Shown: positions 1 to 4,863 of the stretch, one piece after another
Numbering within the stretch: position 1 is the first letter of the stretch
Layout of the letters: each line of letters opens with the position of its first letter
Source: Syntrophomonadaceae bacterium
GTDB lineage: Bacteria > Bacillota > Ch66 > Ch109
Length of the DNA stretch: 5,085 nucleotides
Reading direction: 5' to 3'
NCBI GenBank assembly: GCA_012512295.1
Contig: JAAZDI010000267.1
Span: forward strand, 1-5,085
Translations under genes and position numbers: made by a program
The notes under the pieces: model-generated
What the model saw: the letters and a program-made list of their open reading frames with translations, nothing else
Told to the model about the DNA's origin: nothing
Databases searched by the model: none

Positions 1-44
1 CTTCAGACTTCTTATCCTACTCTCCAATAATAGTTTTGCACCTA

Positions 45-67
45 GCCGGGGGAGTTGATCCCCTGGC
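45..67 (+). terminator. GC-rich hairpin, possible terminator of an upstream gene
   Basis: Positions 45-53 pair with 59-67 to form a 9-bp, GC-rich stem with one G-T wobble and a five-base loop (GTTGA). Only a weak T-rich stretch (GTTTCT, 68-73) follows, so it is not a textbook rho-independent terminator. A plus-strand reading frame from the left edge stops at 28-30, so the hairpin could close an upstream gene. It could equally be a leader structure before the downstream selenoprotein gene. Structure is seen; function is inferred. Confidence 0.35.
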
Positions 68-92
68 GTTTCTGCCTCACTTGGCTTATAAT
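64..92 (+). promoter_or_regulatory. Possible sigma-A promoter of the selenoprotein gene
   Basis: A perfect TATAAT lies at 87-92, about 68 bases upstream of the TTG start at 160. The hexamer 17 bases further upstream (TGGCGT, 64-69) is a poor match to TTGACA and overlaps the 3' arm of the hairpin at 45-67. The -10 element alone supports the call. If used, it would give a leader of roughly 60 bases. Confidence 0.35.
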
Positions 93-144
93 AGATTAAT
101 AACCAGAAAACCATGCGTTTATCCAAATTATGGATGTAGACGCA

Positions 145-154
145 AAAGGGGGTG
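145..154 (+). promoter_or_regulatory. Ribosome binding site that fixes the TTG start of the selenoprotein gene
   Basis: AAAGGGGGTG differs by one base from AAAGGAGGTG, the complement of the 16S rRNA tail, and sits five bases before TTG at 160-162. An in-frame ATG at 130-132 would add ten residues, but it has no recognisable ribosome binding site and would place this site inside the coding region. The TTG start is therefore preferred. Confidence 0.8.
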
Positions 155-159
155 TAGGC

Positions 160-363
160 TTGATAAGTAAAGATGCCATCATTAAGGACGTGGTAGATAA
201 GTATCCCGAATCGCTTAAGATTTTTGCTAAACACGGACTTCACTGCATCGGCTGAGGGGGAGCACTCTTTGAGAGTATTGAGCAGGGTGCTCAAGTTCAT
301 GGAGTTAATATTGACAAACTTATGGATGATCTCAACAAATTAGATGCCTCTAATAAAAAGTAG
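160..363 (+). CDS. DUF1858 redox-disulfide selenoprotein (Cys-x-x-Sec), TGA at 253-255 read as selenocysteine
   Basis: This 67-residue protein belongs by sequence to the DUF1858 / hybrid-cluster-protein-associated redox disulfide family of small cytoplasmic proteins, usually 60-75 residues with a Cys-x-x-Cys motif. The N-terminus (Met-Ile-Ser-Lys-Asp), the KYPES segment (14-18), the HGLHCIG segment (25-31) and the FESIEQGAQVHG segment (37-48) all fit the family. The second motif cysteine, residue 32, is TGA. The frame is open on both sides, the following sequence is family-like, and the gene ends with TAG inside a terminator. Downstream RNA can form a SECIS-like hairpin. Start is TTG with a strong Shine-Dalgarno. 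Read as a stop, TGA would leave 31 residues and cut the motif in half. A sequencing error or a decayed gene is possible but less likely, because the rest is intact. Partner and substrate are unknown; a thiol/selenol redox role is inferred from the family. No selA, selB, selC or selD is visible here. Confidence 0.86.
278..294 (+). promoter_or_regulatory. Candidate bacterial SECIS element for the TGA at 253-255
   Basis: Positions 278-284 (TTGAGCA) pair perfectly with 288-294 (TGCTCAA), leaving the loop GGG at 285-287. The loop begins 30 bases after the TGA. This agrees with the known form of bacterial SECIS elements: a stem-loop inside the coding sequence shortly downstream of the UGA, with guanine at the start of the apical loop. 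A competing fold pairs 260-265 (GAGCAC) with 287-292 (GTGCTC), and a smaller hairpin covers 264-276. Which fold SelB would bind is not known. Confidence 0.6.
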
Positions 364-391
364 AACAGGGGTTCTCCTGTTCTACTTTATT
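360..391. terminator. Bidirectional rho-independent terminator between convergent genes
   Basis: GTAGAACAGG (360-369) and CCTGTTCTAC (376-385) form a perfect 10-bp stem with the loop GGTTCT. On the plus strand TTTATT (386-391) follows. On the minus strand the A-rich bases at 350-359 give a TTTTTATTA tract. It therefore serves both the plus-strand selenoprotein gene, whose TAG is 361-363, and the minus-strand membrane-protein gene, whose TAG is 382-384. The two stop codons lie opposite each other in the stem. Confidence 0.85.
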
Positions 392-912
392 GATTCGTCT
401 GACACTACACCCTTACGTTCTCCCGCTATTAAGGCCGTCGCTAATATCAGATTGATAAAGCCGATAATCGTAAAGTATAGTCCCCATCCTCCACCCCACA
501 CCCAGCCTATTCCTACGAAAATTAGACCAGTTAAAACTTGACTGAGCCATCGTCTCGGTCTTTTCTTAACCTGGTCGCCTATTAACTCAGTTCCAGCTGA
601 ATTAGGCTTTAAACGTCGCAGAATTAATCTAGGTCTTCCTTTTTTCAGACTAAGATGAAGGCCAAGAGTTAATCCGATTGCTCCTAGGAGAACAAAAAGC
701 GGCTTTAACCCAAGCTGAAGTAATAACATCAGGCATAATACGAAAAATACAACTCGGCCACCAAAGCGATCCAGGTGGTTAGCTAATCGACCCGGTTTTT
801 CTGGGACCACTCGGGGTTCAGCTTGAAGCAATTTCTGCAACTGGGTGGAACACCAGCTTAAAAATCTGTTCGTCCTTCGGTTCAATAGATGAATGAATTT
901 TAAACGAAGCAT
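382..912 (-). CDS. Four-helix integral membrane protein of unknown function
   Basis: This 176-residue protein matches no family I recognise. The first 50 residues are basic and polar (for example Arg12, Arg13, Arg16) and probably cytoplasmic. Hydrophobic stretches at about 53-68 and 71-88 form a likely tight hairpin. A strongly basic cytoplasmic loop follows (90-121, with KKGRPR and KKRPRR), then a second pair at about 122-139 and 142-163 joined by a glycine/tryptophan-rich turn (WVWGGGWG). The C-terminus is short and charged. By the positive-inside rule both ends face the cytoplasm. The ATG at 910-912 follows an excellent Shine-Dalgarno (AAGGAGGAG, 919-927) at six bases. It lies 81 bases after guaB in the same direction and may be reached by readthrough or by its own weak promoter. 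No catalytic motif is visible. Confidence 0.82.
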   Translation of the reverse strand: MLRLKFIHLLNRRTNRFLSWCSTQLQKLLQAEPRVVPEKPGRLANHLDRFGGRVVFFVLCLMLLLQLGLKPLFVLLGAIGLTLGLHLSLKKGRPRLILRRLKPNSAGTELIGDQVKKRPRRWLSQVLTGLIFVGIGWVWGGGWGLYFTIIGFINLILATALIAGERKGVVSDESIK

Positions 913-957
913 ATCTTTCTCCTCCTTATTCTCTTAGTTTTCCACCTGTAAGTTAGA

Positions 958-986
958 ATTATACTATTATGAGATAAGGAGATTAT
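958..986 (-). promoter_or_regulatory. Weak candidate promoter between guaB and the membrane-protein gene
   Basis: A perfect minus-strand TATAAT lies at 958-963, 45 bases before the ATG at 912. The hexamer 17 bases upstream (ATAATC, 981-986) matches TTGACA poorly. No terminator hairpin is visible after guaB, so readthrough is at least as likely as independent initiation. Confidence 0.3.
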
Positions 987-993
987 TAATATG

Positions 994-2448
994 CTATACG
1001 CTGTAATTTGGAGCTTCCTTAGTAATAAATACATCATGAGGATGACTTTCTCTAAGGGCGGCACTAGTAATTCTAATAAAGGTCGTTTTAGTTCTTAACT
1101 CTTCTATATTTCGCACCCCACAATAACCCATACCGGCCCGCAGTCCGCCAACTAACTGAAAGATAGTATCTGCCACGGGTCCTTTATAAGGGACGCGGCC
1201 TTCGATACCCTCGGGTACTAGTTTAAGGTTTTCTTCTTGGAAGTAACGATCTGCACTTCCTTCTTTCATCGCGGCCAGGGATCCCATTCCTCGGTATACC
1301 TTAAAGCTCCGCCCCTGGAAAATTTCCACTTCTCCCGGACTTTCTTCCGTACCAGCCAACAGGTTACCAATCATTACGGTTGATGCTCCGGCTGCCAAGG
1401 CCTTAACAATATCACCCGAATATTTTATGCCGCCATCCGCAATAATCGGTATCCGAGCCTTTGTTGCTTCTTGAGCACAATCATATATCGCTGTAATTTG
1501 AGGCACACCAATTCCCGCAATTACCCGGGTTGTGCAGATAGAGCCAGGTCCTATCCCTACTTTTACGGCATCAGCTCCGGCTTTAATTAGATCTCGAGTT
1601 GCTTCAGCTGTTGCGACATTACCAGCAATCAGGTTTAACTCGGGGAAACGGCTTTTAATTCGCTTTACGGTCTCAAGTACACCAATGGAGTGACCATGGG
1701 CCGTATCGACCACTATCGCATCTACACCAGCTTTTTTTAGACCCTCCACTCTATCCATAGTATCAGGTGAGACACCAACCGCCGCCGCTACACGTAATCG
1801 GCCCCGTTGATCTTTAGCGGAATTTGGATATTGACGCGCTTTTTCAATATCTTTAATGGTGATCAGTCCCTTAAGCATAAAGTTGTCATCGACAATTGGT
1901 AATTTCTCAATTTTATGTTGCTGAAGAATCAATTTGGCTTGATCCAGTGTTGTTCCAACTGGAGCAGTGATTAAATTATCTTTGGTCATCACTTCCCTAA
2001 TTGGGCGGTCAAAATCTCTTTCAAAACGCAGGTCGCGATTGGTCAAAATACCAACCAACAGTCCATCGACGGTAATTGGAACACCAGAAATATGATAAGT
2101 CTCCATTAGACTAAGGGCATCTCTTATTAAATGATCTGGACTTAAGAATATCGGATCAGTGATAATCCCGTGTTCTGACCTTTTAACCCGGTCAACCTCC
2201 AAAACCTGTTTCTCTATTGACATATTTTTATGGATGACGCCAATGCCACCTTCACGGGCCATTGCTATCGCCATTCGCGAATTGGTAACTGTATCCATAC
2301 CAGCACTCAGGATTGGAATATTCAATATGATTTCTTGAGTAAGGTAAGTGGTAACATCGACCTCCCGCGGCAAGACCTCGGACTTACCTGGCAGTAGCAA
2401 AACATCATCAAAAGTAAGCCCTTCCTTGGCAAATCGTTCATCCCACAT
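994..2448 (-). CDS. guaB: Inosine-5'-monophosphate dehydrogenase
   Basis: IMPDH oxidises IMP to XMP with NAD+, the committed step of GMP synthesis in the cytoplasm; it normally forms tetramers or octamers. The product is 484 residues from the ATG at 2446-2448, typical for the bacterial enzyme. In this numbering the N-terminal signature LTFDDVLLLPG is at 11-21, GGIGVIHKNM at 67-76, and two CBS domains occupy roughly 97-215. DTAHGHS is at 248-254. The catalytic loop GIGPGSICTTR (298-308) carries Cys305. The Arg-Tyr pair of the mobile flap is at 401-402, followed by EGIEGRVPYKG. No key residue is missing. An upstream in-frame TTG (2491-2493) would add 15 residues, but it lies only two bases from the -10 box, close to the expected transcription start. 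The ATG has a purine-rich site (GAGGAGAGGG, 2455-2464) before it. The gene lies between a terminator and the membrane-protein gene, so it heads its own transcript. Confidence 0.98.
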   Translation of the reverse strand: MWDERFAKEGLTFDDVLLLPGKSEVLPREVDVTTYLTQEIILNIPILSAGMDTVTNSRMAIAMAREGGIGVIHKNMSIEKQVLEVDRVKRSEHGIITDPIFLSPDHLIRDALSLMETYHISGVPITVDGLLVGILTNRDLRFERDFDRPIREVMTKDNLITAPVGTTLDQAKLILQQHKIEKLPIVDDNFMLKGLITIKDIEKARQYPNSAKDQRGRLRVAAAVGVSPDTMDRVEGLKKAGVDAIVVDTAHGHSIGVLETVKRIKSRFPELNLIAGNVATAEATRDLIKAGADAVKVGIGPGSICTTRVIAGIGVPQITAIYDCAQEATKARIPIIADGGIKYSGDIVKALAAGASTVMIGNLLAGTEESPGEVEIFQGRSFKVYRGMGSLAAMKEGSADRYFQEENLKLVPEGIEGRVPYKGPVADTIFQLVGGLRAGMGYCGVRNIEELRTKTTFIRITSAALRESHPHDVFITKEAPNYSV

Positions 2449-2495
2449 CTGGTTCCCTCTCCTCTCTAACCGATCCCTTATTATTGATTCCAAGT

Positions 2496-2524
2496 ATTAT
2501 ATCACGAACTGAAAAACGAGTCAC
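2496..2524 (-). promoter_or_regulatory. Sigma-A promoter of guaB with extended -10
   Basis: On the minus strand TATAAT (2496-2501) is preceded by TGA, giving a TGn extended -10. GTGACT (2519-2524) lies 17 bases upstream and matches TTGACA at four of six positions. The region beyond it (2525-2568) is very AT-rich and could act as an UP element. Transcription would start near 2489, giving a leader of about 40 bases before ATG 2448. I see no riboswitch or long leader structure. Confidence 0.75.
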
Positions 2525-2568
2525 CTTTTGCCGATATTTTAATTTAATTTTATTCTTATAAATCTAGC

Positions 2569-2597
2569 AAAAAAAAGAAGCAGCTGCAACTACTTCT
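2569..2597 (-). terminator. Rho-independent terminator after the NlpC/P60 gene
   Basis: Read on the minus strand, AGAAGTAG (2590-2597) pairs with CTGCTTCT (2576-2583) in an 8-bp stem with one wobble and a six-base loop, followed by a run of eight T (2569-2576, overlapping the stem end). It lies about 50 bases after the TAA at 2647-2649 and separates the hydrolase gene from the guaB promoter. Confidence 0.88.
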
Positions 2598-2646
2598 CTA
2601 ATCAACATTTTTTCTCATATGATATTCGATCTAAATCATAAAAAGT

Positions 2647-3459
2647 TTACCGAAATATCCGACGGATCGTGATTAAACGATTAGCATAGTAACCTTTATT
2701 TAACGGAGTTATAGATATCCCGGTATTTTGACTAGCGTGAATAAACTCGTTTTCCCCAAGATAAATACCAACGTGACTTATTTCCCTTCCGCTTTGGGTA
2801 TTAAAGAATAACAAATCTCCCGGACGAATTTCGGAACGGGCTATCTGAACCCCGACCTTAGCCTGCTCTCTAGACGAACGAGGTAACTCAATCCCATATT
2901 CCTTAAAAACATACTGGGTGAAACCTGAACAATCAAAGCCTTTGGGGCTCTTACCGCCATAGACATAAGGTGTGCCTAAATACTTCTTAGCGGTAGCCAG
3001 TAGATTATTAATCCGATTGTTATCCGCACGACTGGGGCTATTTGCTTCCTCTCTAGTCTTACTTAGTTCTGTGTTTGGGGCTTTGTCTTGAACCTTTGTC
3101 GCCGGCGACACTCTTTCTTTAGAAGAAGTATTCGTCTTATTATTTATGTTAGGGCTTGTGTTTCCCAGATACAGAACTTGTCCGATTTGTAATAGATCCG
3201 ACGAAAGAGAGTTTATTTTTTTTAGGTTTGCTACAGTCGTGGAATTACTGCGAGCTATTGCCCAGAGTGTATCCCCTTTTTTCACTACATAACGGGATCC
3301 TTGAGGAATTGAATTGGTAGCAGCTGCCGCAGTTGTTTGTTCAAGCGAAGCATATTGCTTGATCCATGAGGTACTATTTGTAAAATTCTTAGTAGCCTGC
3401 CCTCCTCCAGAAAGGGTTAAGGCCATAGAGATTAATAAGACTGAACCTACTTTCCTCAT
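2647..3459 (-). CDS. Secreted LysM + NlpC/P60 peptidoglycan hydrolase
   Basis: This 270-residue exported enzyme probably cuts the stem peptide of peptidoglycan (gamma-D-glutamyl-diamino acid type endopeptidase, as known for NlpC/P60 proteins). Residues 1-22 form a signal peptide (basic Arg2-Lys3, hydrophobic 5-17, small residues near the cut). A LysM domain spans about 56-99, with YVVKKGDTLWAIA near its start and QVLYLG at its end. A polar, Ser/Thr/Asn/Lys-rich linker follows (100-147). The C-terminal NlpC/P60 domain covers about 150-270. Catalytic Cys177 is in FDCSGF, His229 in SHVGIYLG, and His241 in FIHAS is the probable third polar residue. The ATG at 3457-3459 has AAAGGA (3468-3473) eight bases upstream. 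The gene appears monocistronic, with its own terminator and a sigma-H-like promoter, suggesting expression in transition or sporulation phase. The exact bond cut cannot be told from sequence. Confidence 0.95.
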   Translation of the reverse strand: MRKVGSVLLISMALTLSGGGQATKNFTNSTSWIKQYASLEQTTAAAATNSIPQGSRYVVKKGDTLWAIARSNSTTVANLKKINSLSSDLLQIGQVLYLGNTSPNINNKTNTSSKERVSPATKVQDKAPNTELSKTREEANSPSRADNNRINNLLATAKKYLGTPYVYGGKSPKGFDCSGFTQYVFKEYGIELPRSSREQAKVGVQIARSEIRPGDLLFFNTQSGREISHVGIYLGENEFIHASQNTGISITPLNKGYYANRLITIRRIFR

Positions 3460-3562
3460 TAATTCATTCCTTTCATAAACTTGGGTACTCCACGGTTAGG
3501 AGAAGTTTATATTAGGGATACTTTTACTTGGGTTTACTAAAATCACCTACTTTATTACATAA
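3460..3562 (-). other. Untranslated leader of the NlpC/P60 gene
   Basis: About 100 AT-rich bases separate the predicted start site from the ATG. They hold an 8-base direct repeat (ACTTGGGT on the plus strand, 3479-3486 and 3526-3533) and a small CTCC/GGAG hairpin beginning at 3489. I compared it by eye with what I remember of the c-di-AMP (ydaO) riboswitch, which often precedes cell-wall hydrolase genes, and saw no convincing match. No reading frame of interest is present. Confidence 0.4.
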
Positions 3563-3570
3563 TTCTATCT

Positions 3571-3597
3571 TTTCGACATTACCAGATAAATTCCTTC
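3571..3597 (-). promoter_or_regulatory. Sigma-H-like promoter with overlapping 0A-box sequence, upstream of the NlpC/P60 gene
   Basis: On the minus strand GAAGGAATT (3589-3597) fits the sigma-H -35 consensus RnAGGAwww completely. Eleven bases later GTCGAAA (3571-3577) fits the -10 consensus RnnGAAT except for the last base. The spacing equals that of the classic spoVG promoter as I recall it. TGTCGAA (3572-3578) is also a perfect Spo0A box, overlapping the -10. Transcription would begin near 3563, leaving an untranslated leader of about 100 bases before ATG 3459. Confidence 0.6.
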
Positions 3598-3650
3598 CTC
3601 TAATTGTCCCAATTTTCAAGGAAGTTGGTCCTATACCATTAAGCTGATTC

Positions 3651-3908
3651 TTAACTATTACCCTGTTTTTTAGATAGTGTTAGCTCTAAAATTTGCCGGT
3701 TTTTTAACCACAAAGTTTGAGCAAATCGGTTATTGGTTCTGCGTAGACGGCGATTCTCTTCTAGAAGTTCAAGTATTTGAACTGCTTTATCCTGCTCTTG
3801 ACGAGTCACTAAACTCATCAGTACGCGACGGCTTATTCGGAGATGTTGAACTTTTTTTTCGAGATCTTTTATTCTACTTAACAATAATTCATGATTATTC
3901 TCCTGCAA
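3651..3908 (-). CDS. Small basic coiled-coil protein of unknown function
   Basis: The 85-residue product is highly charged and predicted almost wholly helical. Heptad-like hydrophobic spacing runs through about 8-30 (Ile13, Leu16, Val20, Leu23) and again through about 43-77 (ILELLEEN then RQILEL), joined by a short segment near 33-38. There is no signal peptide, membrane segment, cysteine or catalytic motif. I do not recognise the family. The start is TTG (3906-3908), supported by AAGGTGGTG (3916-3924), one base off the ideal Shine-Dalgarno, at seven bases. It lies 84 bases after the PHP gene in the same direction and may be cotranscribed with it; a minus-strand TATAAT at 3970-3975 with no good -35 is a weak alternative. 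No clear terminator follows. A real gene is likely because of the start site and the organised helix pattern. Confidence 0.72.
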   Translation of the reverse strand: MQENNHELLLSRIKDLEKKVQHLRISRRVLMSLVTRQEQDKAVQILELLEENRRLRRTNNRFAQTLWLKNRQILELTLSKKQGNS

Positions 3909-3992
3909 GAACTGACACCACCTTCATTGTTATCAAGTTCACTCATGACTAAGCGAGTTACCCAATTTTATTATATGAAGGCGTTGCGTTCC

Positions 3993-4826
3993 TTAAACCT
4001 TATATAAATTTAAACGCTGACACTCCTTCAATTGATCTACTACTTGGTAAGAAACCGTGACGGTTCCTATGTCAGCCCGATAATTTGCTTTATTTCCATG
4101 ATAATCTGACCCACCAGTGGCAATCAATCCATATTTATCGGTTAACTTAAGATATTTGCTAACCATCCAAGGTTCATGTTCTGGGTAATAGACTTCTAAC
4201 CCCTGTAAACCAACTTTAACGAGTTTTGGTATCAAGTCATCACGATTAACTAATCCTGGGTGAGCTAGTATGGGCACTCCTTTTGCCCCAAGGATCAATT
4301 CAACTGCCTCTTCTGGACCAATTTTATACCGCGGGACATAAGCGGGGCACCCATAACCAATATAACGATGAAAAGCCTCCTGAATAGATTTTACATAACC
4401 TTGTTCAATCATCGCCATTCCAATATGAGGGCGTCCGATCGAGCCGTTTCCAGCCAATTCTCTAACTCGAGTTAGTTCAATGGGTAAGCCTAACTGTCGT
4501 AAAGCGTTAACGATTTTGCTAATCCGAATTAGACGAGCATCCTGCAATCTTTTTAATTGGGCCAATAACTTTGGATCATGGTAATCAATAAAATACCCCA
4601 GGATATGCACTTCACGCTGCTCGTACTCTGTATTAATCTCAATCCCCGGAATTACCTCAATCCCAGTTAAACGTCCAGCTAAAAGAGCGGGAGTAATTCC
4701 ACCTACTTCATCATGATCGGTAATTGCAATAGCCCTCAGACCATAATAGGCAGCTATTTCTACCACTTCCTGCGGAGCACTGGTTCCATCGGATGCTGTA
4801 GTATGAATATGTAAATCTACTTCCAA
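3993..4826 (-). CDS. PHP-domain metal-dependent phosphoesterase (TrpH/YciV-like)
   Basis: This 277-residue cytoplasmic protein has the full PHP metal-binding set: His6 and His8 in DLHIHT, Asp13 in ASDG, His38 in TDHDE, Glu63 in PGIE, His74 in VHILGY, His134 in GRPHIG, His189 in LAHPG, and Asp241 and His243 in GGSDYHG. This layout and length match the YciV/TrpH group. Characterised members remove phosphate from 3',5'-nucleoside bisphosphates or act as 5'-3' exonucleases on short RNA, including rRNA 5' ends (RNase AM of E. coli). Which substrate applies here is not decided by sequence. The start is TTG (4824-4826), only three codons before the first conserved residues, with GAGGTG (4835-4840) eight bases upstream; no ATG alternative exists without losing the first motif. 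It begins 37 bases after the dipeptidase stop and is probably in the same operon. Confidence 0.93.
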   Translation of the reverse strand: MEVDLHIHTTASDGTSAPQEVVEIAAYYGLRAIAITDHDEVGGITPALLAGRLTGIEVIPGIEINTEYEQREVHILGYFIDYHDPKLLAQLKRLQDARLIRISKIVNALRQLGLPIELTRVRELAGNGSIGRPHIGMAMIEQGYVKSIQEAFHRYIGYGCPAYVPRYKIGPEEAVELILGAKGVPILAHPGLVNRDDLIPKLVKVGLQGLEVYYPEHEPWMVSKYLKLTDKYGLIATGGSDYHGNKANYRADIGTVTVSYQVVDQLKECQRLNLYKV

Positions 4827-4863
4827 TTAACCTACACCTCAAATTAACATTCTAAAATATATT

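Noticed and set aside
1..114. Minus-strand open frame of 38 codons from an ATG at 112-114 to the left window edge (begins MVFWLLIYYK)
   Set aside because: It is open to the edge and could be the start of a divergent gene, but the ribosome binding site is weak, the sequence resembles no family I know, and it would run through the GC-rich hairpin at 45-67. Sequence to the left would decide it.
130..159. ATG at 130-132 as an alternative start of the selenoprotein, adding ten residues
   Set aside because: There is no ribosome binding site before it, the extension lies over the strong Shine-Dalgarno at 145-154, and the family usually begins at the Met-Ile-Ser/Thr-Lys position.
1..159. tRNA or tRNA-Sec gene near the selenoprotein
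   Set aside because: The hairpin at 45-67 was compared with tRNA arms; no acceptor stem, T-loop GTTCRA or CCA end is present.
3..170. Plus-strand open frame from the left edge to a TAA at 168-170
   Set aside because: Its translation is rich in Cys, Arg and Pro near the end with no domain pattern, and it overlaps the ribosome binding site and start of the selenoprotein gene in another frame. Probably chance.
344..541. Plus-strand 65-codon open frame
   Set aside because: Its start is within the end of the selenoprotein gene and it is antisense to the membrane-protein gene. It has no ribosome binding site and a proline/threonine-rich composition typical of shadow frames.
3460..3650. c-di-AMP (ydaO-type) riboswitch before the NlpC/P60 gene
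   Set aside because: Considered because such riboswitches often control cell-wall hydrolases, but the conserved sequence blocks as I remember them are not visible. A covariance-model search would settle it.
3677..3952. Plus-strand 91-codon open frame
   Set aside because: Antisense to the coiled-coil gene, no convincing ribosome binding site, no domain. The minus-strand gene has the better start site and helix pattern.
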